Assembly: GCF_001439815.1 (NCBI RefSeq)
Contig: NZ_JYLM01000001.1
Span: forward strand, 620,001 to 684,000
Length of the DNA: 64,000 nt
From: Pseudomonas orientalis
GTDB taxonomy: Bacteria; Pseudomonadota; Gammaproteobacteria; Pseudomonadales; Pseudomonadaceae
Direction: 5' to 3'
The position numbers and the translations under genes are program-made. This document shows positions 50,502 through 61,731 of the stretch, piece after piece; position 1 is the stretch's first letter, and each line of letters opens with the position of its first letter. The notes beneath the pieces are model-generated. The model did not search any database and was not told where the DNA came from. It saw only the letters and a list, made by a program, of their open reading frames with translations.

Positions 50502-51629
50502 ATGGTCACGCTCAACACGGCTGACAGTAGACAGGCTTATTCCGCCTATGCCACTTCTCAACAGCCAGATAAAACACCTGAACAATTCGATCGGTTTGGC
50601 CAAGTGCCGACACCTCATGCAGCTGGCCAGATTTTCAAGGCCAACCGTAATGATCATGAAATGGCTGAGTTGTTGAAATTGCTAAGTACGTTAGTCTCAA
50701 CGCTTAAAACCTGGACGAATAACGAAAACGCGAGGCCCACGCCCCCGGCACCCGTGACAGTGATACCCAAACCGCTGGTAAATGTCATGCCCAGGCCACA
50801 GATTGAAGTCGCGCCGGCCGCCGAGACGGTGCAATCGGGCAAGAGCGTGTGGAAAGAACAATTGGCACCGTTCATGAATCGATCGAATCTGGCCACTAGT
50901 CGAACCGCCTTTGATACCGAACTCATTGAAATGTTTTCCGATAGCAACAGGGATCCTTCAACTACGTTCTTGTCTGAAAAAACCAAAGGGCAAAAACCCG
51001 ACGATATTCGCAACGGACTGCGCGCCACGTATGAGAACTTTCCCTACCAGGGCACCAACGGCAGAGAGGAGCACGTCGCGGCGATCAAGGTGGCCATGGC
51101 CACCTTTGGGCAAAGCCCCGCCGGGATTTTCAAGGATGTCGTCAAAAGTGGCGACGGCTATGACGTTACGATGAAAGACAGCTTCACGCTGCACATCACC
51201 GGCGAAGAGCTTCACCTGGCGGCCAAGGCGGCGAAATTCAGTGGCGGGGATGAAGGCATGATCAAGGATGCGCATTTTCTGTTCGGTGTGATGAGCAAGC
51301 GTCGACACCTGGAGCTGGAGCGGGGCAACGCGACGGACCGGTTCTTCAGCCTTTATGGCAAGGACAGCGCGTACCATGCCCAACGTACTTATCCGGGGGT
51401 GCTGGCGTCAGCGGGACAGGGCGTCGACGGTGACACGGCGTTGAACTATCTGGGGCTCAAGGAGCATGTGCAGGTGATCGACGCCAGTGCACTGGGCACG
51501 CACATTGGCGTGCCATTGGACAAAGGCGGGAGAAACAAGAATGGCGCCATTTTTGAAGGTGTCATGGAAGGGCAGTTATACAATAAGCCGGTTTCACCAT
51601 CATTGAAGGTAGTAACCCTTCGCGGTTGA
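50502..51629 (+). CDS. Unknown protein, catalytically degenerate paralogue of the next gene
   Basis: This 375-aa protein has an N-terminal Ser/Thr/Gln-rich region, a short helix (EMAELLKLLSTLVSTLKTWT) and a Pro-rich linker. The C-terminal domain aligns with the following gene over AAIKVAMATFGQSPAGIFKD, YDVTMKDSFTLHITGEELHL and DAHFLFGVMSKRRHLE. Where the neighbour has Cys ([13 protein letters not shown]) it has Glu (REEHVAAIKVAM), and the HSMAVVDG motif is not conserved (NGAIFEGVMEG). If the neighbour is a cysteine peptidase, this one is a pseudoenzyme. No signal peptide; the disordered start would suit a type III or other non-Sec substrate, but that is speculation. ATG 50487 is an alternative start. 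Confidence 0.55.
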   Translation: MVTLNTADSRQAYSAYATSQQPDKTPEQFDRFGQVPTPHAAGQIFKANRNDHEMAELLKLLSTLVSTLKTWTNNENARPTPPAPVTVIPKPLVNVMPRPQIEVAPAAETVQSGKSVWKEQLAPFMNRSNLATSRTAFDTELIEMFSDSNRDPSTTFLSEKTKGQKPDDIRNGLRATYENFPYQGTNGREEHVAAIKVAMATFGQSPAGIFKDVVKSGDGYDVTMKDSFTLHITGEELHLAAKAAKFSGGDEGMIKDAHFLFGVMSKRRHLELERGNATDRFFSLYGKDSAYHAQRTYPGVLASAGQGVDGDTALNYLGLKEHVQVIDASALGTHIGVPLDKGGRNKNGAIFEGVMEGQLYNKPVSPSLKVVTLRG

Positions 51630-51692
51630 AGTGAGTCAGTCAATCCATTAAGTCTGCAGGGTTTTATTGCAGTGTAGCGCCGCAGTGATCAT

Positions 51693-51721
51693 GGCGCCCA
51701 AGCAATTGTGCGCCTTTTTTT
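51693..51721 (+). terminator. Intrinsic terminator
   Basis: GGCGC (51693-51697) pairs with GCGCC (51710-51714); inside, CAA pairs with TTG around a GCAA tetraloop, and seven T's follow (51715-51721). It lies 64 bases behind the stop at 51629, so the two paralogue genes are separate transcription units. Confidence 0.85.
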
Positions 51722-51739
51722 AGTGGGTTATACGAGTGA

Positions 51740-52603
51740 ATGAATATGTTAGTGTCTAATGTTAATTATGCTGTCTCGGGTTACGCCGAGGCGAGCAGTG
51801 GCCTGAGTGCTTCAGGATTATCCAATGAGATTATGCCCGCCAGTCCCGCCGAACAACTAAATAGTCTAGTAGGTGAGTTGGAACGTTTATTAGGGTTGTT
51901 ATCTTCGCGATTTGAAGCAAAGAGCAAAGTAAGTCCGTCACCTGCGCCGGCTGTCAATAATCTGCCTTATAATCGCGAAGTAACCCCCGGCGAGTTTATA
52001 AGAGGAACAGCGGCGAATACAGGCGTCAAGCCCGATGATATATTCAAAGACTTTTATCAGATGACGGAAGGTAATTGCGTGACGATATCCGCCATTAAAG
52101 CCGCCATGATGAAATTCGGCCACAACCCTCACGGTATTTACAAGTCCATACACGCCACCGACGCCGGTTACCATATTGTCATGCGTGATGGATGCAAGCT
52201 GGATATCACCCATGATGAGTTGGAAGAGGCCAAGGCCGGTGCGGACTTCGGCGCCGACCGGCCCAACGACGTATTGGTCAATGCGCAGTTCTTATATGCG
52301 GTCAGTGCCAAGCGGGCGTATCACGAAAATAACGACGGGATTGGCAAGCAGAGCTTCGCCGCAGCCATGCGCAGTTTGAATGACGGTGAGTATCCGGGGC
52401 AGGCGCTGCGTCGCCTGGGCCTCAAGGACTTCGTTGCACCCGCCAGTCTTGAAGACTTCCTGAGTGGCGCCATCGGTACGGTTGATAACGGCGTCCATTC
52501 GATGGCCGTCGTCGATGGCTTTCTGGATGTTTACGGATTCAAGCAGCCCATGCGTGACCGTGGCTGGAGCAGCCATCGCGCGATTGGCCTGAAGCTGCTC
52601 TAG
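51740..52603 (+). CDS. Putative papain-like cysteine peptidase-fold protein, unknown family
   Basis: In this 287-aa protein residues 1-85 are low-complexity with one helix ([20 protein letters not shown]) and a Pro/Ser linker. The globular part has [20 protein letters not shown] with Cys113 at a helix start, and [16 protein letters not shown] with His253 followed by Asp263. This Cys...His...Asp order and the local hydrophobic pattern are those of papain-like peptidases or transglutaminases. No signal peptide. It is a paralogue of the preceding gene, which lacks these residues. Its stop TAG and the stop of the convergent gene lie on the same CTAG palindrome. Function is not known; an effector or toxin is one reading. 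Confidence 0.55.
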   Translation: MNMLVSNVNYAVSGYAEASSGLSASGLSNEIMPASPAEQLNSLVGELERLLGLLSSRFEAKSKVSPSPAPAVNNLPYNREVTPGEFIRGTAANTGVKPDDIFKDFYQMTEGNCVTISAIKAAMMKFGHNPHGIYKSIHATDAGYHIVMRDGCKLDITHDELEEAKAGADFGADRPNDVLVNAQFLYAVSAKRAYHENNDGIGKQSFAAAMRSLNDGEYPGQALRRLGLKDFVAPASLEDFLSGAIGTVDNGVHSMAVVDGFLDVYGFKQPMRDRGWSSHRAIGLKLL

Positions 52604-54024
52604 CGTGCAGTTGCAAGGCTTGGCGGCTGATCCCACGCGCCGCCCAGCGCGGTATACAGGTTCACCTGCGCCACCAGTTGCGCCAGGCGATCGACAATCA
52701 GCGCCTGCTGTGAATTGAACAACGCGCGCTGCGCATCCAGAAAGGTCAGGTTGCTGTCGACGCCGCTGCGGTAGCGGTGCTGGGCCAGGTCATAGTAGCG
52801 CTGGTTGGCGGCGACGAAAGCCTGTTGCGCGTCCAGTTGGTCGTTGAAGGTCTGGCGCGCCGCGAGGCCGTCGGCGACTTCCTGGAAAGCGGTCTGGATG
52901 GACTTTTCGTACTGCGCCACCGTGATGTCCTTTTGCAGCCGGGCGTAATCCAGGCTAGCGCGCAGGCTGCCGGCGTTGAAGATCGGCAGGTTGATTTGCG
53001 GCTGGAACGTCCAGGTGCCCGCACCGCCCTTGAACAAACCCGAGAGTTGCGTGCTGGTGCTGCCGGCGTTGGCCGTCAGGGTGATCGACGGAAAGAACGC
53101 CGCCCTGGCCGCGCCGATATTGGCGTTGGCCGCCTGCAACTGGTATTCGGCCTGGAGAATATCCGGGCGCCGTTGCAGCAGGTCTGAAGGCAGCCCCGCA
53201 GGCACGCGGGCCACCAGGTCGTCGGACAGCGCGCGCGCGGGCAGGTTGGCATCCACCGGGCCGCCTACCAGCAAGGTGAGGTTGTTGAGGTCCTGGGCTA
53301 CCTGGCGTTCGTAGCGGGCCACGCTGGCGCGGGTGCTTTCCACCGCCGTGCGCGCCTGTACCACGTCCAGCGCCGAAGCCTTGCCGGCGGTTTTACTGCG
53401 GCTGGTCAATTGCCAGCTGCGGTCATTGGCCGCCAGGGTTTGCTCGGCCAGGGCCAGCAGCTCCTGGTCGGCACGCCAGGTCAGGTAGGCATTGGCGACG
53501 TTGGTCACCAAACTCAACTGTGCGCTGCGCCGGGCTTGTTCGGTACCCAGATAAGTCAGCAGGGCCTGTTCGCTGAGGCTGCGCACGCGGCCGAACAGGT
53601 CGAGTTCATAGGCACTCAGGCCCAGGGTGGCGGAATAGTTGGAGGTGATCGCCGACTGGCCGGTGCCGGTCACACCCTCCGGCAACTTCTGACGCTTGCC
53701 GGCCCCCGTGGCGGACACCGCCGGAAACAGGTCGGCGCGCTGGATGCGGTACTGCGCCTGGAACGCCTGTACATTCAGCGCGGCCACCCGCAGGTCGCGG
53801 TTGTTGACCAATGCCGCATCGATCAACGGGGGCAGCGCCGGGTCGTGGAACAGCTGGCGCCAGTCCACGGCCTCGGGCAATGTGCCGGCCTGCGCCTGGC
53901 GATACACCCCGTCCTGGGGATAGTAGGCCGGCACGGGCGCGTCGGGTCGCTGATACTCGGGGATCAGCGAACATCCGCCAAGCATCCAGGCCACGCCAAC
54001 GGCGGCAAGGGTCAGTTTGTGCAT
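52600..54024 (-). CDS. NodT-type outer-membrane factor lipoprotein of the lipopeptide locus
   Basis: This is a 474-aa TolC/OprM-family channel. Start ATG at 54024 shares a base with the stop of the LuxR gene (TGATG). Lipobox LGGC (Cys18) is followed by [17 protein letters not shown]. The OEP repeats contain [21 protein letters not shown] nodT-like gene beside a LuxR regulator and the first NRPS gene is the known arrangement in viscosin/massetolide-group loci, where such proteins may help export the lipopeptide. It is distinct from the similar gene at 591-2072. Confidence 0.9.
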   Translation of the reverse strand: MHKLTLAAVGVAWMLGGCSLIPEYQRPDAPVPAYYPQDGVYRQAQAGTLPEAVDWRQLFHDPALPPLIDAALVNNRDLRVAALNVQAFQAQYRIQRADLFPAVSATGAGKRQKLPEGVTGTGQSAITSNYSATLGLSAYELDLFGRVRSLSEQALLTYLGTEQARRSAQLSLVTNVANAYLTWRADQELLALAEQTLAANDRSWQLTSRSKTAGKASALDVVQARTAVESTRASVARYERQVAQDLNNLTLLVGGPVDANLPARALSDDLVARVPAGLPSDLLQRRPDILQAEYQLQAANANIGAARAAFFPSITLTANAGSTSTQLSGLFKGGAGTWTFQPQINLPIFNAGSLRASLDYARLQKDITVAQYEKSIQTAFQEVADGLAARQTFNDQLDAQQAFVAANQRYYDLAQHRYRSGVDSNLTFLDAQRALFNSQQALIVDRLAQLVAQVNLYTALGGAWDQPPSLATAR

Positions 54025-54824
54025 CAGGCGCCCACCATCCATTTGGCCAGCCCGTGTCGGCCACTCACGCCGAGCTTGGCGGCGGCGCGCTTGAGGTAGG
54101 TTTCAATCGAGCTGTTTTTCACACTGAGTTTTTCCGCGATCTGCGGCACGGTGCCACCGGTCAACAGGCCCAGGCAGACTTCCTGCTCGCGGGCCGACAG
54201 GGTGATGTCGCTCAGCGCCAAACGCTTGTAGAACTCACGCTGCAAGTGCGACTGCTCCAGCCCGTTGTGCCCGGGCTCCGCCTCGACGTGCGGCGCCTGG
54301 CGCAGGATCTGCACGTGGCGCTCCATCAACGGCAGCAAGGTCTCGGACAGGCATTTGAGAAACGACAGTTCCGCCAGGGAAAACCCGCGCTCGGCAGGTG
54401 GGCGGTAGAGCGAAATCACACAGCGTCGATGACCCTGGCGCGAGACCAGGTGGCACTGGTGCGAACTGCCGCGCCGGTGCGCGCTGTTGGCCTTGGCTTT
54501 CATCTGGATCAGCAGTGGGTCCTGCATGCGTAGCATCTGTCGCAGCAAGGGGTGGTCGTCCAGCGCGTGCAGTATCTGGGGCGCGGGCAGGTCGTCGTTC
54601 AGGCCGGCACTGCCCAGCAGTTGGATATCCAGCACGCTGTCACGCAGCTCATCGAGGCTCCACTCGCTTAAGTCCACCAGATGAATCGGTATCCATTTGT
54701 CCACCAGATGCAGCATGTTGGCGGCAAAATTTTCCTGGCCGCTGCTGGAAATAAGCTCGCCCATTTGGGCGTAAAACTGTGGGCTTTCGGTGTCGGTAAT
54801 ACTTGGGGTCAGACTCATAGCCAT
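54024..54824 (-). CDS. LuxR-type transcriptional regulator of the lipopeptide locus
   Basis: This is a 266-aa regulator with a C-terminal LuxR helix-turn-helix ([40 protein letters not shown]). The N-terminal ~200 residues show no acyl-homoserine-lactone-binding signature and no receiver domain, as in ViscAR/MassAR/SyrF-like regulators of lipopeptide synthesis. The ATG at 54824 is preceded by AAGGATGAG. It is divergent from the NRPS gene and cotranscribed with the nodT gene. It most likely activates the NRPS gene. Confidence 0.88.
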   Translation of the reverse strand: MAMSLTPSITDTESPQFYAQMGELISSSGQENFAANMLHLVDKWIPIHLVDLSEWSLDELRDSVLDIQLLGSAGLNDDLPAPQILHALDDHPLLRQMLRMQDPLLIQMKAKANSAHRRGSSHQCHLVSRQGHRRCVISLYRPPAERGFSLAELSFLKCLSETLLPLMERHVQILRQAPHVEAEPGHNGLEQSHLQREFYKRLALSDITLSAREQEVCLGLLTGGTVPQIAEKLSVKNSSIETYLKRAAAKLGVSGRHGLAKWMVGA

Positions 54825-55306
54825 CTCATCCTTGATGTCGAAAACCGTCAACGGATGCCCTGGGTCTGTTCGGGGCGCTCCGTACTGCTTGAACGTAACT
54901 CGGCGTTCGAGATTTCATTTAGCCATAGCGATTTGTCCTACGTATGTAGCGGAAACGAGGGACACAAGCTGCCATAAAATTCGCGTCATTAATTCGTCGC
55001 TTCCTATAGCAAACTTGGCCTACGAGCCGGAAGAGCGAGACTTTAAAGTTAATTAACTGTTTGATAGTTAAAGAAAATATACTAATTAAAAAATATTTTT
55101 CAAATTAAACGTCGGGCAGATATAGCCAATGTCCTACAGGGCTTTCATCGTTTCAGCAGTGAACCCTCAGCCCAGCCCACTCTATCCGTTTGGATGTCCG
55201 GGTTTCGGGTGTCAGACGCCGTTGCCCGACCATGCTCAAATCCGGCCAATTCGTGGTAATGGGCGACCCTGCGCGGCCAGTGCCTGACCCCCATGAGAAG
55301 GACCTT
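54825..55306. promoter_or_regulatory. Divergent promoter region luxR / NRPS
   Basis: These 482 bases hold no gene. The NRPS-proximal part (about 55040-55110) is extremely AT-rich. The octamer TGTCCTAC occurs at 54935-54942 shifted by a base and again at 55130-55137, each time shortly after TAGCCA. The first is part of the dyad CTAC-GTAT-GTAG (54938-54949). These are candidate sites for the LuxR regulator. The NRPS ribosome-binding site is GAAGGA just before 55307. Confidence 0.45.
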
Positions 55307-58300
55307 ATGACGCAACTTTCCAGCCCGCCGGCCAGTTTCCCCCTCACCGCCGCGCAACAGGACATCTGGCTCGACCAACTGCGCGCGGGCGACTCGCCGT
55401 TGTACAACATTGGCGGCTACGTCGATCTGGCCGGCGCCATCGCACCTGAATGGATCCAGCGTGCGGTCGAGCTGCTGGTGGCCCGGCACGACGCGTTGCG
55501 CACCCAACTGCACAGCGACGCCGACGGCTTGCCCCGGCAAACCTTCGCCGCCGCATGGACGGTGGACGTGGCGCAATACGACTTCTGCGGCTTGGCCGAC
55601 CCCGAGGCCGCCGCCCAGTCCCTGATCCAGGCGCAAATGGCCCGGCCCTACGCCATGAGCGGCGAACCGTTATTTCGCTTTTTGCTGATCAAGCTCGACG
55701 ACGACCATTACCGCCTTGGCACCCAGGCCCATCACCTGATTCTCGACGGCTGGGGGTTCGGCCAGATGCTGCAATCCCTCGCCCAGCTGTACACCGCCGT
55801 GCAGCACGGCCGGCAGCCGGAAGGGGTAGCAGCGTCTTATATCGACTTCATCGACACCGACCAGCGCTATCGGCAGTCGGCCCGCTACGCCCGCGATCGC
55901 GACTATTGGTTGGACAAATACCCGGTGCTGCCCGAGCCGCTGCTCACGCCACGGCACACCGCCAAGGCCGCGAGCAGCACCTGCGTGCAACCCTTCCCGA
56001 CGGCGCTGCTCAAGCGCATGGAACATGTGGCCCACCGTTACCAGGCGTCGGCGTTCCATGTGTTGCTGGCGGCGCTGTACGTGTATTTCACCCGTACCGG
56101 CCAACGCGATGATTGGGTGGTGGGCCTGCCGATTCTCAACCGTTCCAACGCGCGCTTTCGCGCCACGGTCGGCTTGTTCGTCCAGGTCAGCGCCGTGCGG
56201 TTGCAGTTCAGCGAAGCCTTGAGCTTCGCTGAACTGGTGCGCGGGGTGCGTGACCAGCTCAAGCAGGACATGCGCCACCAGCGTTTCCCCCTCAGTGAGA
56301 TGAACCGCGAGCTGGGCCTGCGGCGTACGGATCGCGGGCAATTGTTCGACCTGTCGGTGTCGTTCGAGCAGGACGACCACGACCTGCGCTATGGCCAGGT
56401 GCAGGCCCGTGCGGTCAAGGTGTCCAACCACCATGAGCCGCTGCCGCTGGCGATCCACTTGCGCAGCAACCGGTACCAGGACACCGCGTGCCTGCATTGC
56501 GTGTATAACGAGGCCTACTTTGAACAGGCTGACGTAGAGGCGTTGGCGCAGCGCCTCACCGGGTTGCTGGAGCAGGGCCTGGCGGACACGACGCTGAGGG
56601 TGGGCGAGTTTGCGTTGCTGACGCCACAGGACCAGGCCCGCTTGCAGCAATGGAATGCCACCGGGCAAGCCAGCACCACGCCGCAGACCCTGCATGGGCG
56701 TATCGAGGCTCAAGTCGAGCGCACGCCGCAGGCTGTCGCGGCGGTGTATCAGGGGCGGCAGCTGACTTATGCGCAACTCAACCGGCAGGCCAATGCGCTG
56801 GCCCATCAACTGTTGGCCCACGGCGTGCAGCCGGATGACCGCGTCGCGGTGCTGGCGCGACGCGGCCTGGAGACTCTGGCCGGGTTGTTGGCGGTGCTCA
56901 AGGCCGGCGCCTGCTATGTGCCGATAGACCCGGCCCATCCCGCCGAGCGCTTGAATTATCTGCTGCACGACAGCGCGCCCGTGGCGGTACTGACCCAGCG
57001 CGACCTGCTGCATCGCCTGCCGGCCCTGGATGTGCCGGTGCTTGAACTGGACGCTTGCAGCGACCGCGATGCCGCCAGCAACCCCCAGGTCGCGGTGATG
57101 CCGTCCCACCTTGCCTATGTGATTTACACCTCCGGCTCCACCGGCTTGCCCAAGGGTGTGATGGTCGAGCACCACAGCGTATCCAACCTGGTGGACTGGC
57201 ATTGCCGGGCCTTCGACCTGCATGCGGGCAGCCATACCGCCAGTGTCGCCGGGTTTGGTTTCGATGCGATGGCCTGGGAAGTCTGGCCGGCGCTGTGCGT
57301 CGGCGCGACCCTGCATCTACCGCCCGCCCACGACGGCGCGGAAGATATCGATGCGCTGCTAACGTGGTGGCGCGCCCAGCCACTGGACGTGTGTTTCCTG
57401 CCCACACCGGTGGCCGAATACGCCTTCAGCCAGAACCTGGCGCACCCCACCTTGCGCACCCTGCTGATCGGCGGCGACCGCCTGCGCGGGTTCAACCGCG
57501 CGCAAACCTTCGAGGTCATCAATAATTACGGCCCTACCGAAGCCAGCGTGGTCGCCACCTCCGGGCGCGTTGTCGCCGGCCAGCCGCTGCACATCGGCGC
57601 GCCCATCGCCAATGCCTTTGTCTACCTGCTGGACGCGCAGCAACGGCCGGTGCCGATTGGCGTCGTGGGGGATTTGTATGTCGGTGGTCAGGGTGTGGCG
57701 CGGGGCTACTTCAATCGCCACGAATTGACTGCCGAACGTTTTCTCGATGACCCGTTCAACGGCGGCCGAATGTACCGCAGCGGTGACCTGGCGCGCTGGC
57801 TGCCGGACGGCAACCTTGAATACCTGGGGCGCAATGACGACCAAGTGAAGATTCGCGGTGTGCGTATCGAATTGGGGGAAATCGAAGCGGCGCTGGCGAC
57901 GCACCCCTCGATCAAGACCGCCGTGGTGGAATATCGCGAAGGGCAATTGCTGGCCTGGTTCATTGCGCATCACCCGGTGGACATCGAAGCGCTTCGCGGG
58001 CATCTGCAAGCCTCGCTGCCCGATTACATGCTGCCGGCCGCCTACGTCCGCCTCGAGGCCTTGCCCCTGACCGCCAATGGCAAGCTCGACCGCCGGGCGC
58101 TGCCGGCGCCGACTCAGGCAGCCTTTGTCACCCGCCGCTATGAGGCACCCAACGCAGGTGTCGAAACCACCCTGGCGCAGATCTGGACCGAATTGCTGCA
58201 GGTGCAACAGGTCGGCCGGCACGACCACTTCTTCGAACTGGGCGGGCACTCGCTGCTGGCGGTGCAACTGGTGCAACGCATGCGCGAAGCCGGCCTGCAG

Positions 58301-61300
58301 GCCGACGTGCGGGTGTTGTTCGGCCAGCCGACCCTGGCCGCGCTGGCGGCGGCCAGTGTCGGCAGCGCAGTGGCGGTGCCGGCCAATCGCATCTCGGCCG
58401 GTTGCACGCGGATTACGCCGGACATGCTTGCCCTGGCCGACCTCGCCCCATCCAGCCTGGACCGCATCATCGCCGACATCCCCGGTGGCGCCGGCAATGT
58501 GCAGGAGATCTACCCGCTGGCGCCGTTGCAGGAAGGCCTGCTCTATCACCACATCACCGACGAGCGCGATCCCTACCAGCAGCAGGCGATGTTCAGCTTC
58601 GCGCACCGCGAGCAGTTGGACGCGTTTGCCCAGGCGCTGCAACAGGTGATCGACCGCCATGACATCCTGCGCACCAGCCTGGTGTGGGAGGCCCTTGAAC
58701 AGCCGATGCAGGTGGTGTGGCGGCACGCGCTGTTGCCGCTTGAACCGCTGCGTGAACCCGCCCAGCCGCTGGACCTGCGCCGTGCGCCGCTGATGGCCCT
58801 GGACTACGCCGAAGAGCCGCACCACCAGCGCTGGGTGGCCAGGTTGCGCTTCCATCATTTGGTCAACGACGCCACCTCGACCACCGTGCTGGTGGACGAA
58901 ATCCGTGCCCATCTGCTCGGTCAACAGGCGCAGTTGCCGGTGCCGGTGCCGTATCGCAACGTGGTCGCGCAGACCCGTTCAGCGCAGCGGCAGGCGGCCC
59001 ACGAGGCGTTCTTTCGCGAGCGCCTGGCGGACGTGGATGAACCGACCCTGGCCTTCGGCTTGCGGGAGCGCCAGGCGGACCGGGATGAAATCGAGGAGTT
59101 CGTGCAGACGCTCGACGCGTCACTCAACCAACGGTTACGTGCCCAGGCCCGGGCTGTTGGGGTCAGCGCCGCCAGCCTGTTTCACCTGGCGTGGGCGCAG
59201 GTGCTCAGCCGCGTGGCCAGCCGTGAGGACGTGGTGTTCGGCACGGTGTTGCTCGGTCGCCTGCAAGCGGGCGAGGGCGCGGATCGCGCCCTGGGCATGT
59301 TCATCAACACCTTGCCGCTGCGCGTGCGCCTGGCCGGGCAAAGCGTGATGGACGCATTGACCGACACCCACCAGCAACTGAGCGCCTTGCTCGTGCATGA
59401 GCAAGCCTCGCTGGCCCTGGCCCAGCGCTGCAGCAGCGTCGCGCCGCTGTTCAACAGCCTGCTCAACTACCGTCACACCAGCGCCGAGCCGACGTTGAAC
59501 CTGGTGCCGGGCATCGCCTTGATCAGCAGCGAGGACATTCTCAGTTATCCGCTGATGCTCACGGTGGACGACATTGCCAGCGGCTTTCGGCTCAAGGCCA
59601 AGGCGCCACGCACCGTGGGGGCCGAGCGCGTGCTGGGTTACCTCGGCACGGCGCTCAACGGTCTGGTCGAGGCGTTGGAACAGGCGCCGGCCACCCCGGT
59701 GCGCGATGTGCAGGTGCTGCCCTCCGGTGAGTTGCAAAAACTGCTGGTGGACTTCAACGCCACCGCCACCGCCTATCCCGACACCCTCACCGTGCAGGCG
59801 CTGTTCGAGGCCCAGGCGCGGCAACTGCCGGATGCGGTTGCAGTGCAGGCAGGCGCGCAGCAACTGACCTATCGCGAACTCAACCAGCGCGCCAATCAGT
59901 TGGCCTTCCACCTGCGCGAACAGGGTGTAACGCCGGATTCGCGGGTGGCGCTGTGCGTCGAGCGCGGGCTGGACCTGGTGGTGGGTTTGCTGGGGATTCT
60001 CAAGGCCGGTGGCGCCTATGTGCCGTTGGACCCAGGCTACCCCCGCGAACGCCTGGCCTACATGCTGCAAGACAGCCAACCGGTGGCGCTGCTGCTCCAG
60101 GCCGCGACCCGTGATTGTGTGCAGGATGTGGCGGTGCCGGTGATTGATTTCGACCACTGCACCTGGCACCAGGCACCGGCCGACAACCCGGTGGTGCCGG
60201 GTTTGACGGTCGACCACCTGGCCTATGTGATGTACACCTCCGGCTCCACCGGTACTCCCAAGGGCGTGATGATCGAGCATCGCGGCCTGGGCAACCTGAT
60301 GCATTGGGGCGCCCGGTTGTGTCCGCAGGCACCCGGCGGCGCCTTGCTGCAACGCGCGCCGTTCAGCTTCGACGGCTCGGTGTGGGAGCTGTTCTGGCCG
60401 CTGACCCAGGGCATGCGCCTGGTGCTGGCGCGGCCCGACGGGCATCGCGAGCCGGCGTACCTGGCCCAGGTGATCCGCGAGCAGCACATCAGCGTGATCA
60501 AGTTCGTGCCGGCGATGTTGCAGCAGTTTCTTGAACTGGAAGAATCGGCCCTGTGCACCCGCCTTACCGACATCCTGTGCGGCGGTGGCGAGCTGACCGA
60601 AGCCTTGGCGCGCGGGGTGCGGGCGCGCTTGCCCGGCGTGCGCTTGCATAACGTGTATGGGCCCACCGAAGCCACGGTGGACAGCAGCGCCTGGACCCTG
60701 GAGCCGGGCGCGCCGGTGCCCGCGCTGCAACTGCCGATCGGCCGGGCGATCAACAACACCCGCCTGTATGTGCTGGATGAACATGACAGACCGGTGCCGA
60801 TGGGCATCAGCGGGCAACTGCACATCGGCGGCGTGGGTGTCGCCCGTGGCTACCTGGGCCTGCCCCGGATGACCGCCGAACGCTTTATCGACAGCCCCTT
60901 CGTTGCCGGCGACCGGCTGTATCGCACCGGCGACCTGGTGCGCTACTTGCCTGACGGCAACCTGGAATTCCTCGGGCGCAATGACTTCCAGGTCAAACTG
61001 CGCGGCGTGCGCCTGGAGCTGGGCGAAATCGAAGCGCGCCTGGCCGCTCATCCCGCCTTGCGTGAAGTGGCGGTGCTGATTCGCGACGAGCGCCTGGTGG
61101 CCTACTTCACCCTGCGCGAAAAGGCCCCCGGCCTGGACGCGTTGCGCGCCCATGTGCTGGAACAGCTACCCGAATACATGGTGCCGGCCGCCTTCGTGCA
61201 ACTCGACAGCCTGCCGCTCAATCCTGCCGGCAAACTCGACCGCAAGGCCCTGCCTGAACCGGGCCTGGAGGCTGTGGTCAGCCGCGGCTATGAAGCCCCT

Positions 61301-61579
61301 CAGGGTGAGGTGGAAACCCTGATGGCGACGATCTGGGCGCAGGTGCTGAAACTGGAACGGGTAGGGCGGCACGACCACTTCTTTGAATTGGGCGGGCATT
61401 CCTTGCTGGCGGTCAACCTGGTGGCACGCTTGCGCAAGGCCGGGCTGGAGGTGGATGCGCGGACGCTGTTCAGCCAACCCACATTGGCGCAACTGGCGGC
61501 GCGAACAGTGACGCAAGTGCACCGCGCTGAAGTCCCCCAAACCGCCATCCCCCAACTCAACCGCCGCCGCCGTCTGTAG
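55307..61579 (+). CDS. Two-module NRPS, first synthetase of a viscosin-group lipopeptide (ViscA/MassA/WlpA-like)
   Basis: This 2090-aa synthetase has order C-A-T-C-A-T. C1 (~10-440, HHLILDG at 142) starts with [15 protein letters not shown] and has the look of the lipo-initiating C domain of Pseudomonas lipopeptides. A1 (~460-950; [11 protein letters not shown] near 607) gives the specificity code DAWFLGNVVK, a known leucine code. T1 has GGHSLL near 978. C2 has HHLVND near 1183. A2 ([11 protein letters not shown] near 1642) reads DGWKLGVVDK; its VVD end fits Glu/Gln codes. T2 GGHSLL is near 2030. There is no thioesterase, so other synthetases must act downstream. Leu-Glu start, length and the nodT-luxR neighbours match viscosin-type systems. 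Confidence 0.92.
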   Translation: MTQLSSPPASFPLTAAQQDIWLDQLRAGDSPLYNIGGYVDLAGAIAPEWIQRAVELLVARHDALRTQLHSDADGLPRQTFAAAWTVDVAQYDFCGLADPEAAAQSLIQAQMARPYAMSGEPLFRFLLIKLDDDHYRLGTQAHHLILDGWGFGQMLQSLAQLYTAVQHGRQPEGVAASYIDFIDTDQRYRQSARYARDRDYWLDKYPVLPEPLLTPRHTAKAASSTCVQPFPTALLKRMEHVAHRYQASAFHVLLAALYVYFTRTGQRDDWVVGLPILNRSNARFRATVGLFVQVSAVRLQFSEALSFAELVRGVRDQLKQDMRHQRFPLSEMNRELGLRRTDRGQLFDLSVSFEQDDHDLRYGQVQARAVKVSNHHEPLPLAIHLRSNRYQDTACLHCVYNEAYFEQADVEALAQRLTGLLEQGLADTTLRVGEFALLTPQDQARLQQWNATGQASTTPQTLHGRIEAQVERTPQAVAAVYQGRQLTYAQLNRQANALAHQLLAHGVQPDDRVAVLARRGLETLAGLLAVLKAGACYVPIDPAHPAERLNYLLHDSAPVAVLTQRDLLHRLPALDVPVLELDACSDRDAASNPQVAVMPSHLAYVIYTSGSTGLPKGVMVEHHSVSNLVDWHCRAFDLHAGSHTASVAGFGFDAMAWEVWPALCVGATLHLPPAHDGAEDIDALLTWWRAQPLDVCFLPTPVAEYAFSQNLAHPTLRTLLIGGDRLRGFNRAQTFEVINNYGPTEASVVATSGRVVAGQPLHIGAPIANAFVYLLDAQQRPVPIGVVGDLYVGGQGVARGYFNRHELTAERFLDDPFNGGRMYRSGDLARWLPDGNLEYLGRNDDQVKIRGVRIELGEIEAALATHPSIKTAVVEYREGQLLAWFIAHHPVDIEALRGHLQASLPDYMLPAAYVRLEALPLTANGKLDRRALPAPTQAAFVTRRYEAPNAGVETTLAQIWTELLQVQQVGRHDHFFELGGHSLLAVQLVQRMREAGLQADVRVLFGQPTLAALAAASVGSAVAVPANRISAGCTRITPDMLALADLAPSSLDRIIADIPGGAGNVQEIYPLAPLQEGLLYHHITDERDPYQQQAMFSFAHREQLDAFAQALQQVIDRHDILRTSLVWEALEQPMQVVWRHALLPLEPLREPAQPLDLRRAPLMALDYAEEPHHQRWVARLRFHHLVNDATSTTVLVDEIRAHLLGQQAQLPVPVPYRNVVAQTRSAQRQAAHEAFFRERLADVDEPTLAFGLRERQADRDEIEEFVQTLDASLNQRLRAQARAVGVSAASLFHLAWAQVLSRVASREDVVFGTVLLGRLQAGEGADRALGMFINTLPLRVRLAGQSVMDALTDTHQQLSALLVHEQASLALAQRCSSVAPLFNSLLNYRHTSAEPTLNLVPGIALISSEDILSYPLMLTVDDIASGFRLKAKAPRTVGAERVLGYLGTALNGLVEALEQAPATPVRDVQVLPSGELQKLLVDFNATATAYPDTLTVQALFEAQARQLPDAVAVQAGAQQLTYRELNQRANQLAFHLREQGVTPDSRVALCVERGLDLVVGLLGILKAGGAYVPLDPGYPRERLAYMLQDSQPVALLLQAATRDCVQDVAVPVIDFDHCTWHQAPADNPVVPGLTVDHLAYVMYTSGSTGTPKGVMIEHRGLGNLMHWGARLCPQAPGGALLQRAPFSFDGSVWELFWPLTQGMRLVLARPDGHREPAYLAQVIREQHISVIKFVPAMLQQFLELEESALCTRLTDILCGGGELTEALARGVRARLPGVRLHNVYGPTEATVDSSAWTLEPGAPVPALQLPIGRAINNTRLYVLDEHDRPVPMGISGQLHIGGVGVARGYLGLPRMTAERFIDSPFVAGDRLYRTGDLVRYLPDGNLEFLGRNDFQVKLRGVRLELGEIEARLAAHPALREVAVLIRDERLVAYFTLREKAPGLDALRAHVLEQLPEYMVPAAFVQLDSLPLNPAGKLDRKALPEPGLEAVVSRGYEAPQGEVETLMATIWAQVLKLERVGRHDHFFELGGHSLLAVNLVARLRKAGLEVDARTLFSQPTLAQLAARTVTQVHRAEVPQTAIPQLNRRRRL

Positions 61580-61686
61580 GAGCGAGCTTGCTCGCGAAAA
61601 ACGTCAACGATAACGCGTGCTTTCTGAATGAACGCGGTGCCTGTGAGTTTTTCGCGAGCAAGAACTAGGCGTCCCCCTCGCTCCTA
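61572..61686. repeat. Type-B REPIN overlapping the NRPS stop codon, right arm interrupted
   Basis: The left REP (TGTAGGAGCGAGCTTGCTCG) starts inside the last NRPS codons and supplies its TAG stop. The spacer is the reverse complement, with few changes, of the spacer in the REPIN at 11513-11612. The right REP is split exactly at its centre by 14 extra bases (AACTAGGCGTCCCC, 61661-61674). Bases 61690-61731 hold a degraded GACTGACTGGCATT arm and type-A REP. Confidence 0.88.
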
Positions 61687-61731
61687 CAAAAAAGCCTTGA
61701 CTGACTGGCATTGGGGCTTTCCCCCTTCCAC

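Noticed and set aside
51740..52603. Firm assignment to a known type III effector family
   Set aside because: Disordered N-terminus and a possible Cys/His dyad are suggestive only; no recognised effector signature or secretion-system gene lies in the window.
55670..61153. Long minus-strand open frames across the NRPS
   Set aside because: Composition (His/Gln/Arg-rich) and lack of any motif show they are shadows of the NRPS gene.
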